Source of the DNA: Gammaproteobacteria bacterium 42_54_T18
GTDB taxonomy: Bacteria; Pseudomonadota; Gammaproteobacteria; Pseudomonadales; Ketobacteraceae
Reading direction: 5' to 3'
Length of the DNA: 51,954 nt
NCBI GenBank assembly: GCA_002163245.1
Contig: MAAL01000163.1
Span: 1 to 51,954 of the forward strand
In this document: piece after piece, positions 1-8,351 of the stretch
Position numbering within the stretch: position 1 is the stretch's first letter
How the letters are laid out: the number at the start of each line of letters is the position of its first letter
Translations under genes and position numbers: made by a program
Notes under the pieces: model-generated
Told to the model about the DNA's origin: nothing
Databases searched by the model: none
Seen by the model: only the letters and a program-made list of their open reading frames with translations

Positions 1-485
1 ATTGAACAGAATGAAAGGCAACAGTGATTCGGTTACAATCTAGTTCTCAATTAACCAACACTCCACTATGGTGTCGACTTATATCCATTTCAGACTCATT
101 CCTGTATTAGAAAATACTTATGGAAGTTATTACGATTGGTAATTGCTTAGTGATATAAACACTTCCAACGGGCGCTGTATCCAGAAAGTACCCACGAACT
201 TATGTTTTCGTCCTATGGTGAAAAATATCTTCATACAACTCTTTCATTCTGGCTCTCTTTTAACCTTCTATTTGAAATCCTATGACCGTCGGCTTTATGG
301 CCGAAAGAAGACGTTAATGAACCAGAAGTTTTAGGGCATGTTTCTTGGTGCGATAAAAATCAACAGCCCCCCCCTAGTATTACCAAAGTGTCCAGCAGCT
401 CGTTGTAACATATAGAAGTAACACACATAACCAATTGAAAATAAAGGAAATTTATAATGATTAGTAGAAAACCCCACTATTCAGT
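1..485. mobile_element. Right end of a probable integrated element (no clear gene)
   Basis: AT-rich sequence without a convincing gene lies directly left of a tRNA-Phe 3' fragment. Only short frames are present. One of them (about 68-142) reads like the end of a protein but starts from nothing recognisable. By the usual geometry of tRNA-targeted integration, the intact tRNA and the body of the element should lie to the left, outside this window. The inference rests on the att-like fragment; no integrase or other mobility gene is visible here. Confidence 0.4.
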
Positions 486-534
486 AGGATTGAAAATCCT
501 CGTGTCCTTGGTTCGATTCCGAGACCGGGCACCA
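486..534 (+). other. tRNA-Phe 3' half, likely att site
   Basis: The sequence from the anticodon stem to the CCA end matches the 3' part of a bacterial tRNA-Phe. It has the anticodon loop TTGAAAA with anticodon GAA, the T arm GGTTCGATTCC, the 3' acceptor strand ACCGGGC, then A and CCA at 531-534. The 5' half (GCCCGG..., D arm) is absent upstream, and pairing in the anticodon stem breaks at position 485. This is what remains at the distal end of an element that integrates into the 3' end of a tRNA gene. It is not a functional tRNA. Confidence 0.85.
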
Positions 535-542
535 TATTTAAC

Positions 543-574
543 AAAAAAGCCCATGCAATGCATGGGCTTTTTTG
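543..574 (+). terminator. Intrinsic terminator after the tRNA-Phe fragment
   Basis: The stem GCCCATG/CATGGGC has a 5-nt loop and is flanked by an A-run and a T-run. It is probably the native terminator of the tRNA-Phe transcript, left on the chromosomal side of the integration point. It may also terminate the gene on the minus strand that ends at 597. Confidence 0.8.
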
Positions 575-596
575 TTTCTGCAATTTTTGACTAAAT

Positions 597-1727
597 TTAC
601 TTCGCCACACCCTTCTTAGACATTAACACCTCAGACTTCGCCAGTGCCTTGTTCGTTAGCGATGTCACAACATTTCCCGACACCGTGTCGTACGGCGGTA
701 CAAACAACTCGTTTTGAAAAAATGCTGGATTATTGTCAATCAACGGATTCCTGTCCACCAACGTTGAGGCAGCTACCATGGACAGCGTATTAACAATACG
801 ATCCTGAACCTGTTTACCAATGAAGTAATTGGCAAAAACTTCCGCAGCCTCGAGTTTCTTACCCTGTAGCGTATTCACAAAGTTAATCGTGTCAAGCCAT
901 ACCATGCTGCCTTCTTTAAATTGAATTAGCTGCCAATTCGCACCTTTTTTATTTTCCCTAATAATCTCCGGCCCCCAGCTACTCACGATATGTAGCTTAT
1001 CGTTAAACACCGGAGCACTGTTCCACAAATCCCCGGCATTACCATATAACGATGTAAGCTTCTTCACAAAGTCACTGCTATCGGCCTTTAACTGCATCAG
1101 CTCTTCACGTTTATCTTGCTCTACCAGTTGATTGATATAGAAAGGAGATTTACCCATCGCCATCAGAGTAATGCCAATGTTGTACCATTCTTGGCTGCGG
1201 TTATAAGACACCTTCCCCTTCCATCGAGGCTTCCACAGGTCTGCTAGTGACACAGGCAGATCTTTTTGATCGACCACATCACGATTGGCATAAAACCCAT
1301 AAGCGCCACCACCCCAAGGTATATACAGCTTATTACTGCCTTCCATACCGATAGGAATGTCCGTTAACGTCGGTTCAAGCGCTTTATAATTTGTCAGCCG
1401 TGGCGACGCTGTATCAACTGGCTGTAATAATCGCTGTATTCGCTGACCTTTCATTTTTATAAAAAACAGCGTTAGAAATGCAACATCAACATGGCCAGAG
1501 CGAATAACATTAAACATCTGGTCTGCATCATCAGCAAAGGTGTCAATGACGTCTACTTTTATGTCATAGCCTTTTTCAGCCAACAACAAATTGACATTAT
1601 CTATGTCAGCATTAGTGACGTAACCATCCCACGTGAAAATCCGCAACGACTGCGTCGCTTGAGCAAAGCTTACACTCCCTCCCCATAGCATTACGCACAA
1701 TAAAGCAGCAATCCGCCCACTCAACAT
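597..1727 (-). CDS. Periplasmic polyamine-type solute-binding protein (PotD/PotF-like)
   Basis: The product is a 376-residue exported binding protein of the bacterial solute-binding family 1/PotD-PotF type. It starts with a signal peptide (hydrophobic core ALLCVMLWGGSVSFA, cleavage near residue 23), followed by LRIFTWDGYV, the typical opening strand of spermidine/putrescine-binding proteins. The start at 1727 is chosen because a strong GGAGGTG Shine-Dalgarno lies five bases upstream. The frame stays open much further (to 2027), but that extension runs over the divergent promoter and does not look like protein. No permease or ATPase genes accompany it, so it is an orphan. It is divergent from a two-component system at 1915 and might deliver ligand information to that sensor (inference). 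The ligand is not determined; polyamine is the family default. Confidence 0.8.
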   Translation of the reverse strand: MLSGRIAALLCVMLWGGSVSFAQATQSLRIFTWDGYVTNADIDNVNLLLAEKGYDIKVDVIDTFADDADQMFNVIRSGHVDVAFLTLFFIKMKGQRIQRLLQPVDTASPRLTNYKALEPTLTDIPIGMEGSNKLYIPWGGGAYGFYANRDVVDQKDLPVSLADLWKPRWKGKVSYNRSQEWYNIGITLMAMGKSPFYINQLVEQDKREELMQLKADSSDFVKKLTSLYGNAGDLWNSAPVFNDKLHIVSSWGPEIIRENKKGANWQLIQFKEGSMVWLDTINFVNTLQGKKLEAAEVFANYFIGKQVQDRIVNTLSMVAASTLVDRNPLIDNNPAFFQNELFVPPYDTVSGNVVTSLTNKALAKSEVLMSKKGVAK

Positions 1728-1914
1728 GTTCACCTCCATCCTAGGCAGCAACATAAAAAAACAACTACGCACCGAATTAGTATAGTTGCGATATTTAAGG
1801 CTAGCCCCGTTATCCTCTTTTTTCGATGATTTTATTGACGTCATACCAAAAAAATCCATTAGACTTGAGCCCAACAAACACTCTATGCTGTGAAAAATAG
1901 CCCTGGGAAAGAAA
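1728..1914. promoter_or_regulatory. Divergent promoter region, binding protein / two-component system
   Basis: This 187-bp gap separates the binding-protein gene from the response regulator and must hold both promoters. The regulator has a GGGAAAG ribosome site before ATG 1915. I could not assign clear -35/-10 boxes or an operator by eye. Confidence 0.4.
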
Positions 1915-2613
1915 ATGCCTCGTATTATTGTTGTAGAAGACGACCCCGCCATCGGGGAAATGCTGACATACCATTTAAAAGACCTCAATTTTGACGTCCA
2001 ACTATTTAACGATGGGCTAGACGCCAAAAATTACCTAACATCAAACAATGACTTTGATTTGGTGATTCTTGACATCATGCTACCAGGATATAATGGCCTG
2101 GATTTATGCCGAGAGCTTCGCCAACTTAAACCCGACCTTTTAATCATGATGCTTACATCCCTTGACGGCGAGGCTGATAGAGTTATCGGATTAGAACTTG
2201 GGGCAGACGATTATTTAACCAAACCTTTTAGCGTACGAGAGTGCCAAGCTCGTGTAAAAGCATTGCTAAGAAGGGCTCAGCGAAACCCCGCCCCTTCACC
2301 ACCCAAGCAAAATACTCTCACTTTTGATGGGTTAGAAATAAGCATCGATCAGCACGAAGTATTGTTAGAGGGCAAGCTCATCGAACTCACCGCTCGTGAA
2401 TTCAACTTACTCACACACCTTGCGGGAAATGCCGGCCAGGTATTTACCCGACACCAATTACTCGATACCGTTTGGGGTTACAGCCACGACGGGTACGAAC
2501 ACACTGTAAACACCCATATCAATCGCTTACGCAAAAAGCTCAAGCGAGCCGACAAAACGGATTATGTGCAGACCGTATGGGGTGTTGGTTATAAATTTGC
2601 GAAAACTAACTAA
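1915..2613 (+). CDS. OmpR/PhoB-family response regulator
   Basis: This is a 232-residue regulator with a receiver domain (about 1-120) and a winged-helix DNA-binding domain (about 130-230). The acidic pocket is E8-D9-D10, the phospho-acceptor is D53 (LVILDIMLPG) and the conserved lysine is K103 in LTKPF. The C-terminal half carries the usual ELTAREFNLL and VWGVGYKF signatures of OmpR-type effectors. The start is supported by an upstream GGGAAAG. It is followed after 3 bases by its histidine kinase and is divergent from the orphan binding protein at 597-1727, which is a plausible target or sensory partner (inference). It is distinct from the ompR homologue at 26973-27722. Confidence 0.92.
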   Translation: MPRIIVVEDDPAIGEMLTYHLKDLNFDVQLFNDGLDAKNYLTSNNDFDLVILDIMLPGYNGLDLCRELRQLKPDLLIMMLTSLDGEADRVIGLELGADDYLTKPFSVRECQARVKALLRRAQRNPAPSPPKQNTLTFDGLEISIDQHEVLLEGKLIELTAREFNLLTHLAGNAGQVFTRHQLLDTVWGYSHDGYEHTVNTHINRLRKKLKRADKTDYVQTVWGVGYKFAKTN

Positions 2614-2616
2614 ACA

Positions 2617-4164
2617 ATGAAAATCACTCATAGCTTATACCGTCGCATATCCATTGTTCTATTGGCTGTCTTTCTTATTATGGCTGGCCTTTTGGCTTGG
2701 CTGTTCGAACAATCTAGTCGCTCAATTCAAGATGAGACATCCCAACGTTTACATTTAAAACTGGCCGAACATATTGTTCACGATCTATCTATTGATGAAG
2801 ATGGAAGTTTTAACAAAGAGAGCATTAAAAAAGCCTTTCATATGATGATGGTGTTAGGCCCATCCATTGAATTATATGTGGTAGATACTCAAGGAAAATT
2901 ATTAGCCTACGATGCCCCAGAAGAAAAAATCAAACTTCACCACATCAATATTGAGCCCATTCGACAATTTACTCGTGGTGAACCGGAACTGCCTCTTTTG
3001 GGTGATGACCCGCGATCATCAACACGAATGAAAATATTTTCCGCCGCCTCCATTCAACATAAAGACAAAATGATTGGGTATTTATATGTCATCATCGGTG
3101 GCGAGAATTACGACAGCATATCCACAGCATTACAACTGAGCAAAGCTTGGCAAATTGGACTCTTTGGTATGGGCGCTGCGCTGCTGTTTCTACTCGCCGC
3201 TTCTCTTTTGTTATTTTATGCACTGACGAAACCGTTACGCGTATTAACCTTAGAAATCACGGCCTTTGAAAAATCAGGATTCAAACAGCTTCCAACAGGT
3301 AACAAACGACACAACTCTCACACAAGCATTAGCCACAAGCCCGAGCGTAGCATTAACAGTTCGGAAGTATCCCAACTATCATCGTCATTTCACCACATGG
3401 CACAACAAATCGTGGTGTTATTAGAGCGACTGGAAAAACTCGACAAAGTTCGTAAAGAATTTCTGGCCTACGTATCCCATGATTTACGAACACCGCTAAC
3501 AGGGACAACGGCTTATTTGGAGACCTTGGCGTTAAAATTTGACTCATTAGATGATGCAGAAAAACTCGATTTTATTGCAAAATCACAAGCCAACTGCTTA
3601 CGTCTTGACAGCATGATTAACGAGCTCTTTGAATTAGCCCGCCTGGACAACAATCAAGTTTCACTCAACAGCCAATCGTTTTCCATTGAAGATTCACTAA
3701 GTGATTTATATGCTAGCTTAGAAGGCATTGCACAGAAAAAACACATTCAGCTAAACGTACAATGTGATTTAGAGAATAGTTCAGTTAATGGAGATATCGC
3801 CAAGCTAGAACGAGTCATTCAAAATCTCGTTGAAAATGCGATTCATTACACGCCTGAAAATGGCACAGTCACGATATCAGCAAACGTCACTCCAGTAGAC
3901 TCAACCTTAACAAATGCAGTAGACAGTCTTCGCATTGCTATTTCAGATACTGGGCAAGGCATTAGCGAGATAGATTTACCTTATATTTTTGAGCCCTACT
4001 ACCGTTCAAAAAATGCATTAGAACCATATCAAAAAGGTACGGGATTAGGATTGGCGATTTGCCAGCGGCTGTTAACATTGCACGACATTCAGCTCAATGT
4101 CGACAGCACATTAAATACAGGTACTTGTTTTTACTTTGATATAGCAGTGGAAGCAGATATATAA
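2617..4164 (+). CDS. Membrane sensor histidine kinase
   Basis: This is a 515-residue kinase. TM1 lies at about residues 11-29, a periplasmic sensing domain at about 30-185, TM2 at about 186-203, then a HAMP-like linker that is unusually long and polar (about 230-255). The HisKA box is FLAYVSHDLRTPLTG with H288. The ATPase domain shows the N box NLVENAIHYTPE, the G1 box DTGQGI and the G2 box GTGLGLAI. It begins 3 bases after the response regulator stop and forms one transcription unit with it. The signal is unknown. The neighbouring polyamine-type binding protein suggests indirect ligand sensing through a binding protein, but this is inference only. Confidence 0.92.
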   Translation: MKITHSLYRRISIVLLAVFLIMAGLLAWLFEQSSRSIQDETSQRLHLKLAEHIVHDLSIDEDGSFNKESIKKAFHMMMVLGPSIELYVVDTQGKLLAYDAPEEKIKLHHINIEPIRQFTRGEPELPLLGDDPRSSTRMKIFSAASIQHKDKMIGYLYVIIGGENYDSISTALQLSKAWQIGLFGMGAALLFLLAASLLLFYALTKPLRVLTLEITAFEKSGFKQLPTGNKRHNSHTSISHKPERSINSSEVSQLSSSFHHMAQQIVVLLERLEKLDKVRKEFLAYVSHDLRTPLTGTTAYLETLALKFDSLDDAEKLDFIAKSQANCLRLDSMINELFELARLDNNQVSLNSQSFSIEDSLSDLYASLEGIAQKKHIQLNVQCDLENSSVNGDIAKLERVIQNLVENAIHYTPENGTVTISANVTPVDSTLTNAVDSLRIAISDTGQGISEIDLPYIFEPYYRSKNALEPYQKGTGLGLAICQRLLTLHDIQLNVDSTLNTGTCFYFDIAVEADI

Positions 4165-4211
4165 AAGCAAACAGTATATCGCCCCTTACTCGCATTCCTC
4201 TAGCACCCTGC

Positions 4212-4247
4212 CCTTACTTAGGAAAACAAACGCTTCCCTAAGTAAGG
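4212..4247. repeat. Inverted repeat between convergent genes
   Basis: A perfect 11-bp inverted repeat (CCTTACTTAGG ... CCTAAGTAAGG) encloses a 14-nt loop between the converging kinase and isochorismatase genes. It sits where a bidirectional terminator would be expected but lacks a proper T-run on either exit side. It may therefore be a factor-assisted terminator or an RNA 3'-end stabiliser. Confidence 0.5.
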
Positions 4248-4257
4248 CTAAAAAAAC

Positions 4258-5163
4258 CTATTGCGCTTCGAAATCATCTTCCCTCAGTTTTGCCGAACCA
4301 TCCTCTTGCAACACCCACAACTCCTTATGAATTACACCGCCCGCTTTATTCATTTTCCAACCAGAAGTAATCACCGCTTGCTGGTGGTCCAGTACGGTAA
4401 TAACTGGATCTATATATTCCACATCAGAAAAACCATCAGCAATTAACTTCTCCCAAAAACCTCTTACTTCATCAGCTCCTGTGTATACACCAAAGGGCTT
4501 CGCCTGCATAACAGCATTAGACTCGTACTCAGCAGCACACCCTGCTGCATTACCCGCATTAAACGCCGATTTCCAACGCTCACTAGCCTTTTTCACTGCG
4601 TTTATTAACAACACCTCCTCTATCAGCACCTGCGTACTCCTAACCTCTGCAAACGCAAAATCAAGTGCAGCCATAACTGCCGCATGTACTTGGGCGGCCT
4701 CCACTTTCACCCCCTCAAATTCAACATCCATCGTTGCGCAAGCATCATGAGCGACAGAACAGACATACCCTAAATCTGCTGCTGCTCTTGTTACCGCATC
4801 AACACACATATATGTCATTGCTCCCGCAATCACTACATTTTTAACGCCCCTTTCCTCCAACAGATCCACTAGTGGTGTACCTTTAAAACTGTTTATCTGG
4901 TGCTTTACAACAACAGGCTCGCCTTGAGCAGGTGCAAGCAGAGGGTGAATCAAAGCCCCCTCGGACCCTGCTGAGAAAAAAGCCGTTTCAGTATCCAGAA
5001 ACTCGTGGCGTACGTGGATAACGGGGAGACTGCTTTCCCTAAATGCATCAAGCAAATTCACGCTATGCTTAGCCGCAACATCCATACCAACCAAAGGGCA
5101 TTTTCCACCGTCGAAATAATCATTTTGGATATCAATCAATAATAGTGCTGTCGTCATCATCAT
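4258..5163 (-). CDS. Isochorismatase-family hydrolase fused to a SnoaL-like domain
   Basis: The product has 301 residues. Residues 1 to about 185 form a cysteine hydrolase of the isochorismatase/nicotinamidase superfamily with the expected triad D11 (LLIDIQND), K87 (VVKHQINSF) and C120 (MTYMCVDA). Residues about 190-301 resemble a SnoaL/NTF2-like domain (RWKSAFNAGNAAGC ... GADEVRGFW ... VITVLDHQQAVITSGW). Family members hydrolyse amides, imides or vinyl ethers; the substrate here is unknown. The gene is divergent from a GlxA/AraC-type regulator, a common pairing in proteobacteria. That regulator is interrupted by a stop codon, so control may be lost. Three ATG codons in a row follow a GGAAAGAGAG site, so the exact start is ambiguous by two codons. 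Confidence 0.85.
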   Translation of the reverse strand: MMMTTALLLIDIQNDYFDGGKCPLVGMDVAAKHSVNLLDAFRESSLPVIHVRHEFLDTETAFFSAGSEGALIHPLLAPAQGEPVVVKHQINSFKGTPLVDLLEERGVKNVVIAGAMTYMCVDAVTRAAADLGYVCSVAHDACATMDVEFEGVKVEAAQVHAAVMAALDFAFAEVRSTQVLIEEVLLINAVKKASERWKSAFNAGNAAGCAAEYESNAVMQAKPFGVYTGADEVRGFWEKLIADGFSDVEYIDPVITVLDHQQAVITSGWKMNKAGGVIHKELWVLQEDGSAKLREDDFEAQ

Positions 5164-5299
5164 CTCTCTTTCCGTTTATGTACTGAGTGCCTACGCTTCG
5201 TTTCTACGTTCAACTACTGTGAAAACAAGATCTATTATTACTGTAATCACCCTGCTACACTAAAGTCAAAACTGGCACATTTCGAGTCGATACTGACAA

Positions 5300-6226
5300 A
5301 TGACGATTTCTTCCGTACACATAGGGATTATCAATTACCCCGGTGCAATGCAATCAGCCATCCATGGCTTTACCGAGATGTTCACCCTGGCAAATGGCAT
5401 TGCCGCTGACGCGGGGATTAATAAACGAATCCACCTGACTTTGATTAACGTCAATCAATTACCCACACCGGGCAAGCTACAAGCCTTGATTATTCCTCCG
5501 CTAATGGATAAACAACAATATTTAAATGTAGACTCCTCCATCCAGCAATGGATTCTCAAACAGCACGCCAATGGTGCAACGCTTTGCTCATCATGCGCAG
5601 GCACTTTTGTCATTGCATCAACCGGATTACTTGATCAACGCCCGGCGACAACACACTGGGACCTTGCCCACCAATTCCGTCAGTCGTTCCCAGACATACT
5701 TTTAGATATCGACAAAATCCTGGTCAATGATGCCGACATCATTACTGCAGGTGGTTTAATGTCATGGATTGATTTGGGGTTAGAACTAGTCGCACAATTT
5801 GTTCAGCCCTCCGTTATGCGACAACTTGGTCAGTACATGGTGGTAGACACTGGCCTGAGAGAACAACGTTAGTACCAACGTTTCAACCCAGTGTTAGATC
5901 ATGGCGACAAAGCCATTGTCAAAGCTCAACATTTCATTCACAAGCATTTTGATCAATCCATCACTATAGAAAACTTATGCTCATTGTGCTGCTTGAGTGA
6001 GCGCACATTTTTACGCCACTTCGTAAAAGCGACCACGTTAAAGCCAACCCAATATATTCAGCAAATACGTATTAAAAAAGCTTGTGAGCTGATTGAATCA
6101 AGTACATCAACATTTGAAACGATCGCTGCCACTGTTGGGTATGAAGATAGCAGCGCATTCAGAAAAACATTCGTTAAGATTATTGGATTAACCCCGAGAG
6201 AATTTAAGCAGCGGTTTGTTATATAG
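5300..6226 (+). pseudogene. GlxA/AraC-family regulator split by an in-frame TAG
   Basis: This is one continuous reading frame of 308 codons apart from a single TAG at 5870-5872. The first 190 codons encode a DJ-1/PfpI-like (GATase1-like) domain including ATLCSSCAGTFVIA and GGLMSWIDLGLELVA. The codons after the stop continue directly into YQRFNPVLDHGDKA and then a full AraC-type double helix-turn-helix (about 5930-6220, with SERTFLRHF, GYEDSSAFRKTF and GLTPREFKQRF). The linker motif REQR-aromatic-YQ is typical of the family, so a Tyr codon (TAC/TAT) mutated to TAG is the simplest explanation. Start 5300 is an ATG with a weak ribosome site. It is divergent from the isochorismatase it would be expected to control. 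A sequencing error, stop read-through or independent use of the HTH half cannot be excluded. Confidence 0.85.
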
Positions 6227-6401
6227 TGCGGCAAGCACAGCGCTGATCATTTTTCACCCGCCAGTTTATACTTTGTTTATAAATTGTTTATGAATTCTAT
6301 ATAAACCCGTTACTTTGGCGTGACATCTATTACGCATTCTATCTCTTGTAAGTTCACATTCTACAAAGCCACTCAAAAACAAACACAACGAGAGAAAGAA
6401 A

Positions 6402-7088
6402 ATGAACATAAAAAAAACTGTCATCGCCAGCATGCTTGGCTTATCTGCTATTTCCGTTAACGTACAAGCAGAACAATTTACGGTTAAAATAGAAAACCTG
6501 ACGAATGGCATTTTTTTCACACCTTTACTCGTTGCGGCCCACGACAGTTCGACCAGCCTTTTCCAAACCGGCACATCGGCAAACGCCTCTCTTGAAGCAA
6601 TGGCAGAGGGTGGTGATATTAGCGGTTTAGCTGCTGACATTGCTGGCACCTCCCCCACTACGGCTGAAAACCCAGCTGCCGGATTGCTAGCACCAGGTGC
6701 TAACACGACAACATCCATGCTTAATACCGACGGTACGGCTAACGACTATCTATCAATTGTTGGCATGCTGCTTCCTACCAACGATGGTTTTGTGGGCCTT
6801 AATTCATGGGAAATCCCAAGCACCGCGGGCACCTACACTTTCACAATTAATGGATATGATGCTGGCACCGAAGCCAACGATGAATTAACCACGAGCATTC
6901 CTGCGCCGATAGACTTTGGCACCGGAACCGGTGGTACAGGTGTCGCCGCAAGCGATAACAACACCAACGTTCACATACACCGCGGATCAATTGGTGATGA
7001 CAATAGCACTGGCGGTATCAGTGACCTGGACAATAGTGTACATCGCTGGCTCAACCCTATCGCTCGTATCACTGTTGTTGTTCAATAA
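6402..7088 (+). CDS. Exported spondin-N domain protein
   Basis: The product has 228 residues with a classical signal peptide cleaved after VQA (residue 23). The mature part starts QFTVKIENLTNGIFFTPLLVAAHD and follows the Spond_N pattern: a beta-rich domain with repeated glycine, acidic DGT/YDAGTE segments and a closing VHRWLNPIARITVVV strand. Bacterial members are secreted or periplasmic proteins of uncertain function; in animals the domain occurs in the matrix protein F-spondin. An AGAGAAAGAAA ribosome site precedes the ATG. The gene is followed after 27 bp by a paralogue, and the pair appears to be one operon ending at the strong terminator 7855-7900. Confidence 0.8.
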   Translation: MNIKKTVIASMLGLSAISVNVQAEQFTVKIENLTNGIFFTPLLVAAHDSSTSLFQTGTSANASLEAMAEGGDISGLAADIAGTSPTTAENPAAGLLAPGANTTTSMLNTDGTANDYLSIVGMLLPTNDGFVGLNSWEIPSTAGTYTFTINGYDAGTEANDELTTSIPAPIDFGTGTGGTGVAASDNNTNVHIHRGSIGDDNSTGGISDLDNSVHRWLNPIARITVVVQ

Positions 7089-7115
7089 CCGTAACTGAAT
7101 AGAGGAGTCATCATC

Positions 7116-7838
7116 ATGTCATTATTTAAAATTGACCTTCGTACAGCGATGGTTACCGGTGCTATCGGTACCAGCATGTTATTAACGGGTTGTGGTAGCA
7201 GTAGCTCTCATGACAACACTGTAGATATGCGCACCTATGAGATCAGCGTTAGTAATGTTACCCCTAACCAGCCTTTTTCACCGGTTGCTGTAATACTACA
7301 CACGCCAGGTTATCAAGCTTGGGTTGACGGTGAAGCGGCGTCGTCAGCACTAGAGATATTGGCCGAAGAAGGGGATAACAGTAACCTGCTATCAAATGCA
7401 GGCGATCACAGCGCTTACCTTGCTGGCGATTCTGGAGCAGGTATTATCGGCCCTGGAAGCAGCGAAAATGTACAGCTTGAAGCGGACGTACAAAACGGCG
7501 TAAACCTTAGCGTTGTCACTATGCTGGTAAACACCAACGATGCATATACCGGCATTAACGCCTCTTCTTTAGCAGATTTAGCCTCAGGAGACAGCGTCAG
7601 TTTCAGAGCGCCAGTCTGGGATGCTGGAACAGAAGATAATACTGAAGCCGCGGGAACCATTCCCGGCCCTGCTGATGGTGGCGAAGGCTTTAACGCTGCG
7701 CGTTCCGATAACAGCGACCGAGTCCGTTTTCACAGCGGTGTTATCTCCAACCAAGATGGCTTAAGTGGATCGGTATTAACTGCCGATCACCGCTTTGACA
7801 ATCCTGCGGCAGTTATCACTATTACCCGGCTCAATTAA
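7116..7838 (+). CDS. Spondin-N domain lipoprotein
   Basis: The product has 240 residues. The N-terminus is a lipoprotein signal with lipobox LLTGC (C26), followed by a serine-rich linker. The rest parallels the upstream gene segment by segment: ISVSNVTPNQPFSPVAVILH, ASSALEILAEEGD, SVVTMLVNTNDAYTGIN, VWDAGTEDNTE, then DHRFDNPAAVITITRL. It is thus a diverged tandem duplicate with a different anchoring mode: the first copy is soluble and exported, this one is membrane-anchored. A GAGGAG ribosome site precedes the ATG. Function is unknown; a surface or periplasmic binding role is inferred from the family. Confidence 0.8.
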   Translation: MSLFKIDLRTAMVTGAIGTSMLLTGCGSSSSHDNTVDMRTYEISVSNVTPNQPFSPVAVILHTPGYQAWVDGEAASSALEILAEEGDNSNLLSNAGDHSAYLAGDSGAGIIGPGSSENVQLEADVQNGVNLSVVTMLVNTNDAYTGINASSLADLASGDSVSFRAPVWDAGTEDNTEAAGTIPGPADGGEGFNAARSDNSDRVRFHSGVISNQDGLSGSVLTADHRFDNPAAVITITRLN

Positions 7839-7854
7839 TTATTCAATAAACAAA

Positions 7855-7900
7855 GAAACCAAAAAAACCAACAATGGTCATCGTTGGTTTTTTTGGTTTC
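7855..7900. terminator. Bidirectional intrinsic terminator
   Basis: A perfect 18-bp inverted repeat (7855-7872 against 7883-7900) contains A7/T7 tracts and a 10-nt loop. It lies between the convergent spondin-N operon and the AHSA1-like gene and can serve both strands. Confidence 0.85.
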
Positions 7901-7916
7901 CTAACAACTTAATCCC

Positions 7917-8351
7917 CTAACAATCCAGTTGCAACTTACCCAATTTATCCAAACAACCCGCCCATCCCGCCTCATGACTCTGAGCTACATCCATTGATGG
8001 GAACCCTCGCTGTTCAATACAAACATCTGTTTTCCCATTTGTTCCAGCTTCGATAGTCACTGTAATTTGCGTCGTATAATGCCCGCCATCCCAGGCCCAA
8101 GTTAACGCCAATTCTGCCGGTTCGTTTAACGATGTATATTGCCCAAACGCCTTGTGGCGGCTTCCATCTACATCGACCATTTCCAATTGCCACTGCCCCT
8201 CTAGGCGAGCATCAATCCTTGGCTCAGATACTCGCATAGTGCCGGGAGCCATCCAATGCTTAACCAACGCTGGCTCCAACCAAGCGCGATAAACATCCTC
8301 TACGCTTAACGCAACACTCTTGTCTACCGCTATAGCCCAATCACTCGACAT
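7917..8351 (-). CDS. SRPBCC/AHSA1-type domain protein
   Basis: The product is a single-domain protein of 144 residues with the START-like fold pattern of the AHSA1 (activator of Hsp90 ATPase homologue 1-like) family: DKSVALSVEDVYRAWLEPALVKHWMAPG, GQWQLEMVD, LTWAWDG, and a C-terminal helix SHEAGWAGCLDKLGKL. Bacterial members bind hydrophobic ligands or have unknown roles. Its ATG overlaps the nudE stop codon by one base (TAATG), so it is translationally coupled to nudE. No signal peptide is seen; it is probably cytoplasmic. Confidence 0.85.
   Translation of the reverse strand: MSSDWAIAVDKSVALSVEDVYRAWLEPALVKHWMAPGTMRVSEPRIDARLEGQWQLEMVDVDGSRHKAFGQYTSLNEPAELALTWAWDGGHYTTQITVTIEAGTNGKTDVCIEQRGFPSMDVAQSHEAGWAGCLDKLGKLQLDC

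Noticed and set aside
143-334. 63-codon frame on the plus strand in the island end
   Set aside because: Starts with TTG without a ribosome site, has no recognisable motif and lies in AT-rich remnant sequence.
457-594. 45-codon ORF with a good AAAGGAAA site that runs across the tRNA-Phe fragment and terminator
   Set aside because: The coding part is mostly tRNA and terminator sequence, so it is a chance chimeric frame or the truncated start of an element gene; not called as a gene.
1728-2027. N-terminal extension of the binding protein frame
   Set aside because: Covers the divergent promoter and the start of the response regulator; the strong ribosome site at 1727 and the signal peptide define the real start.
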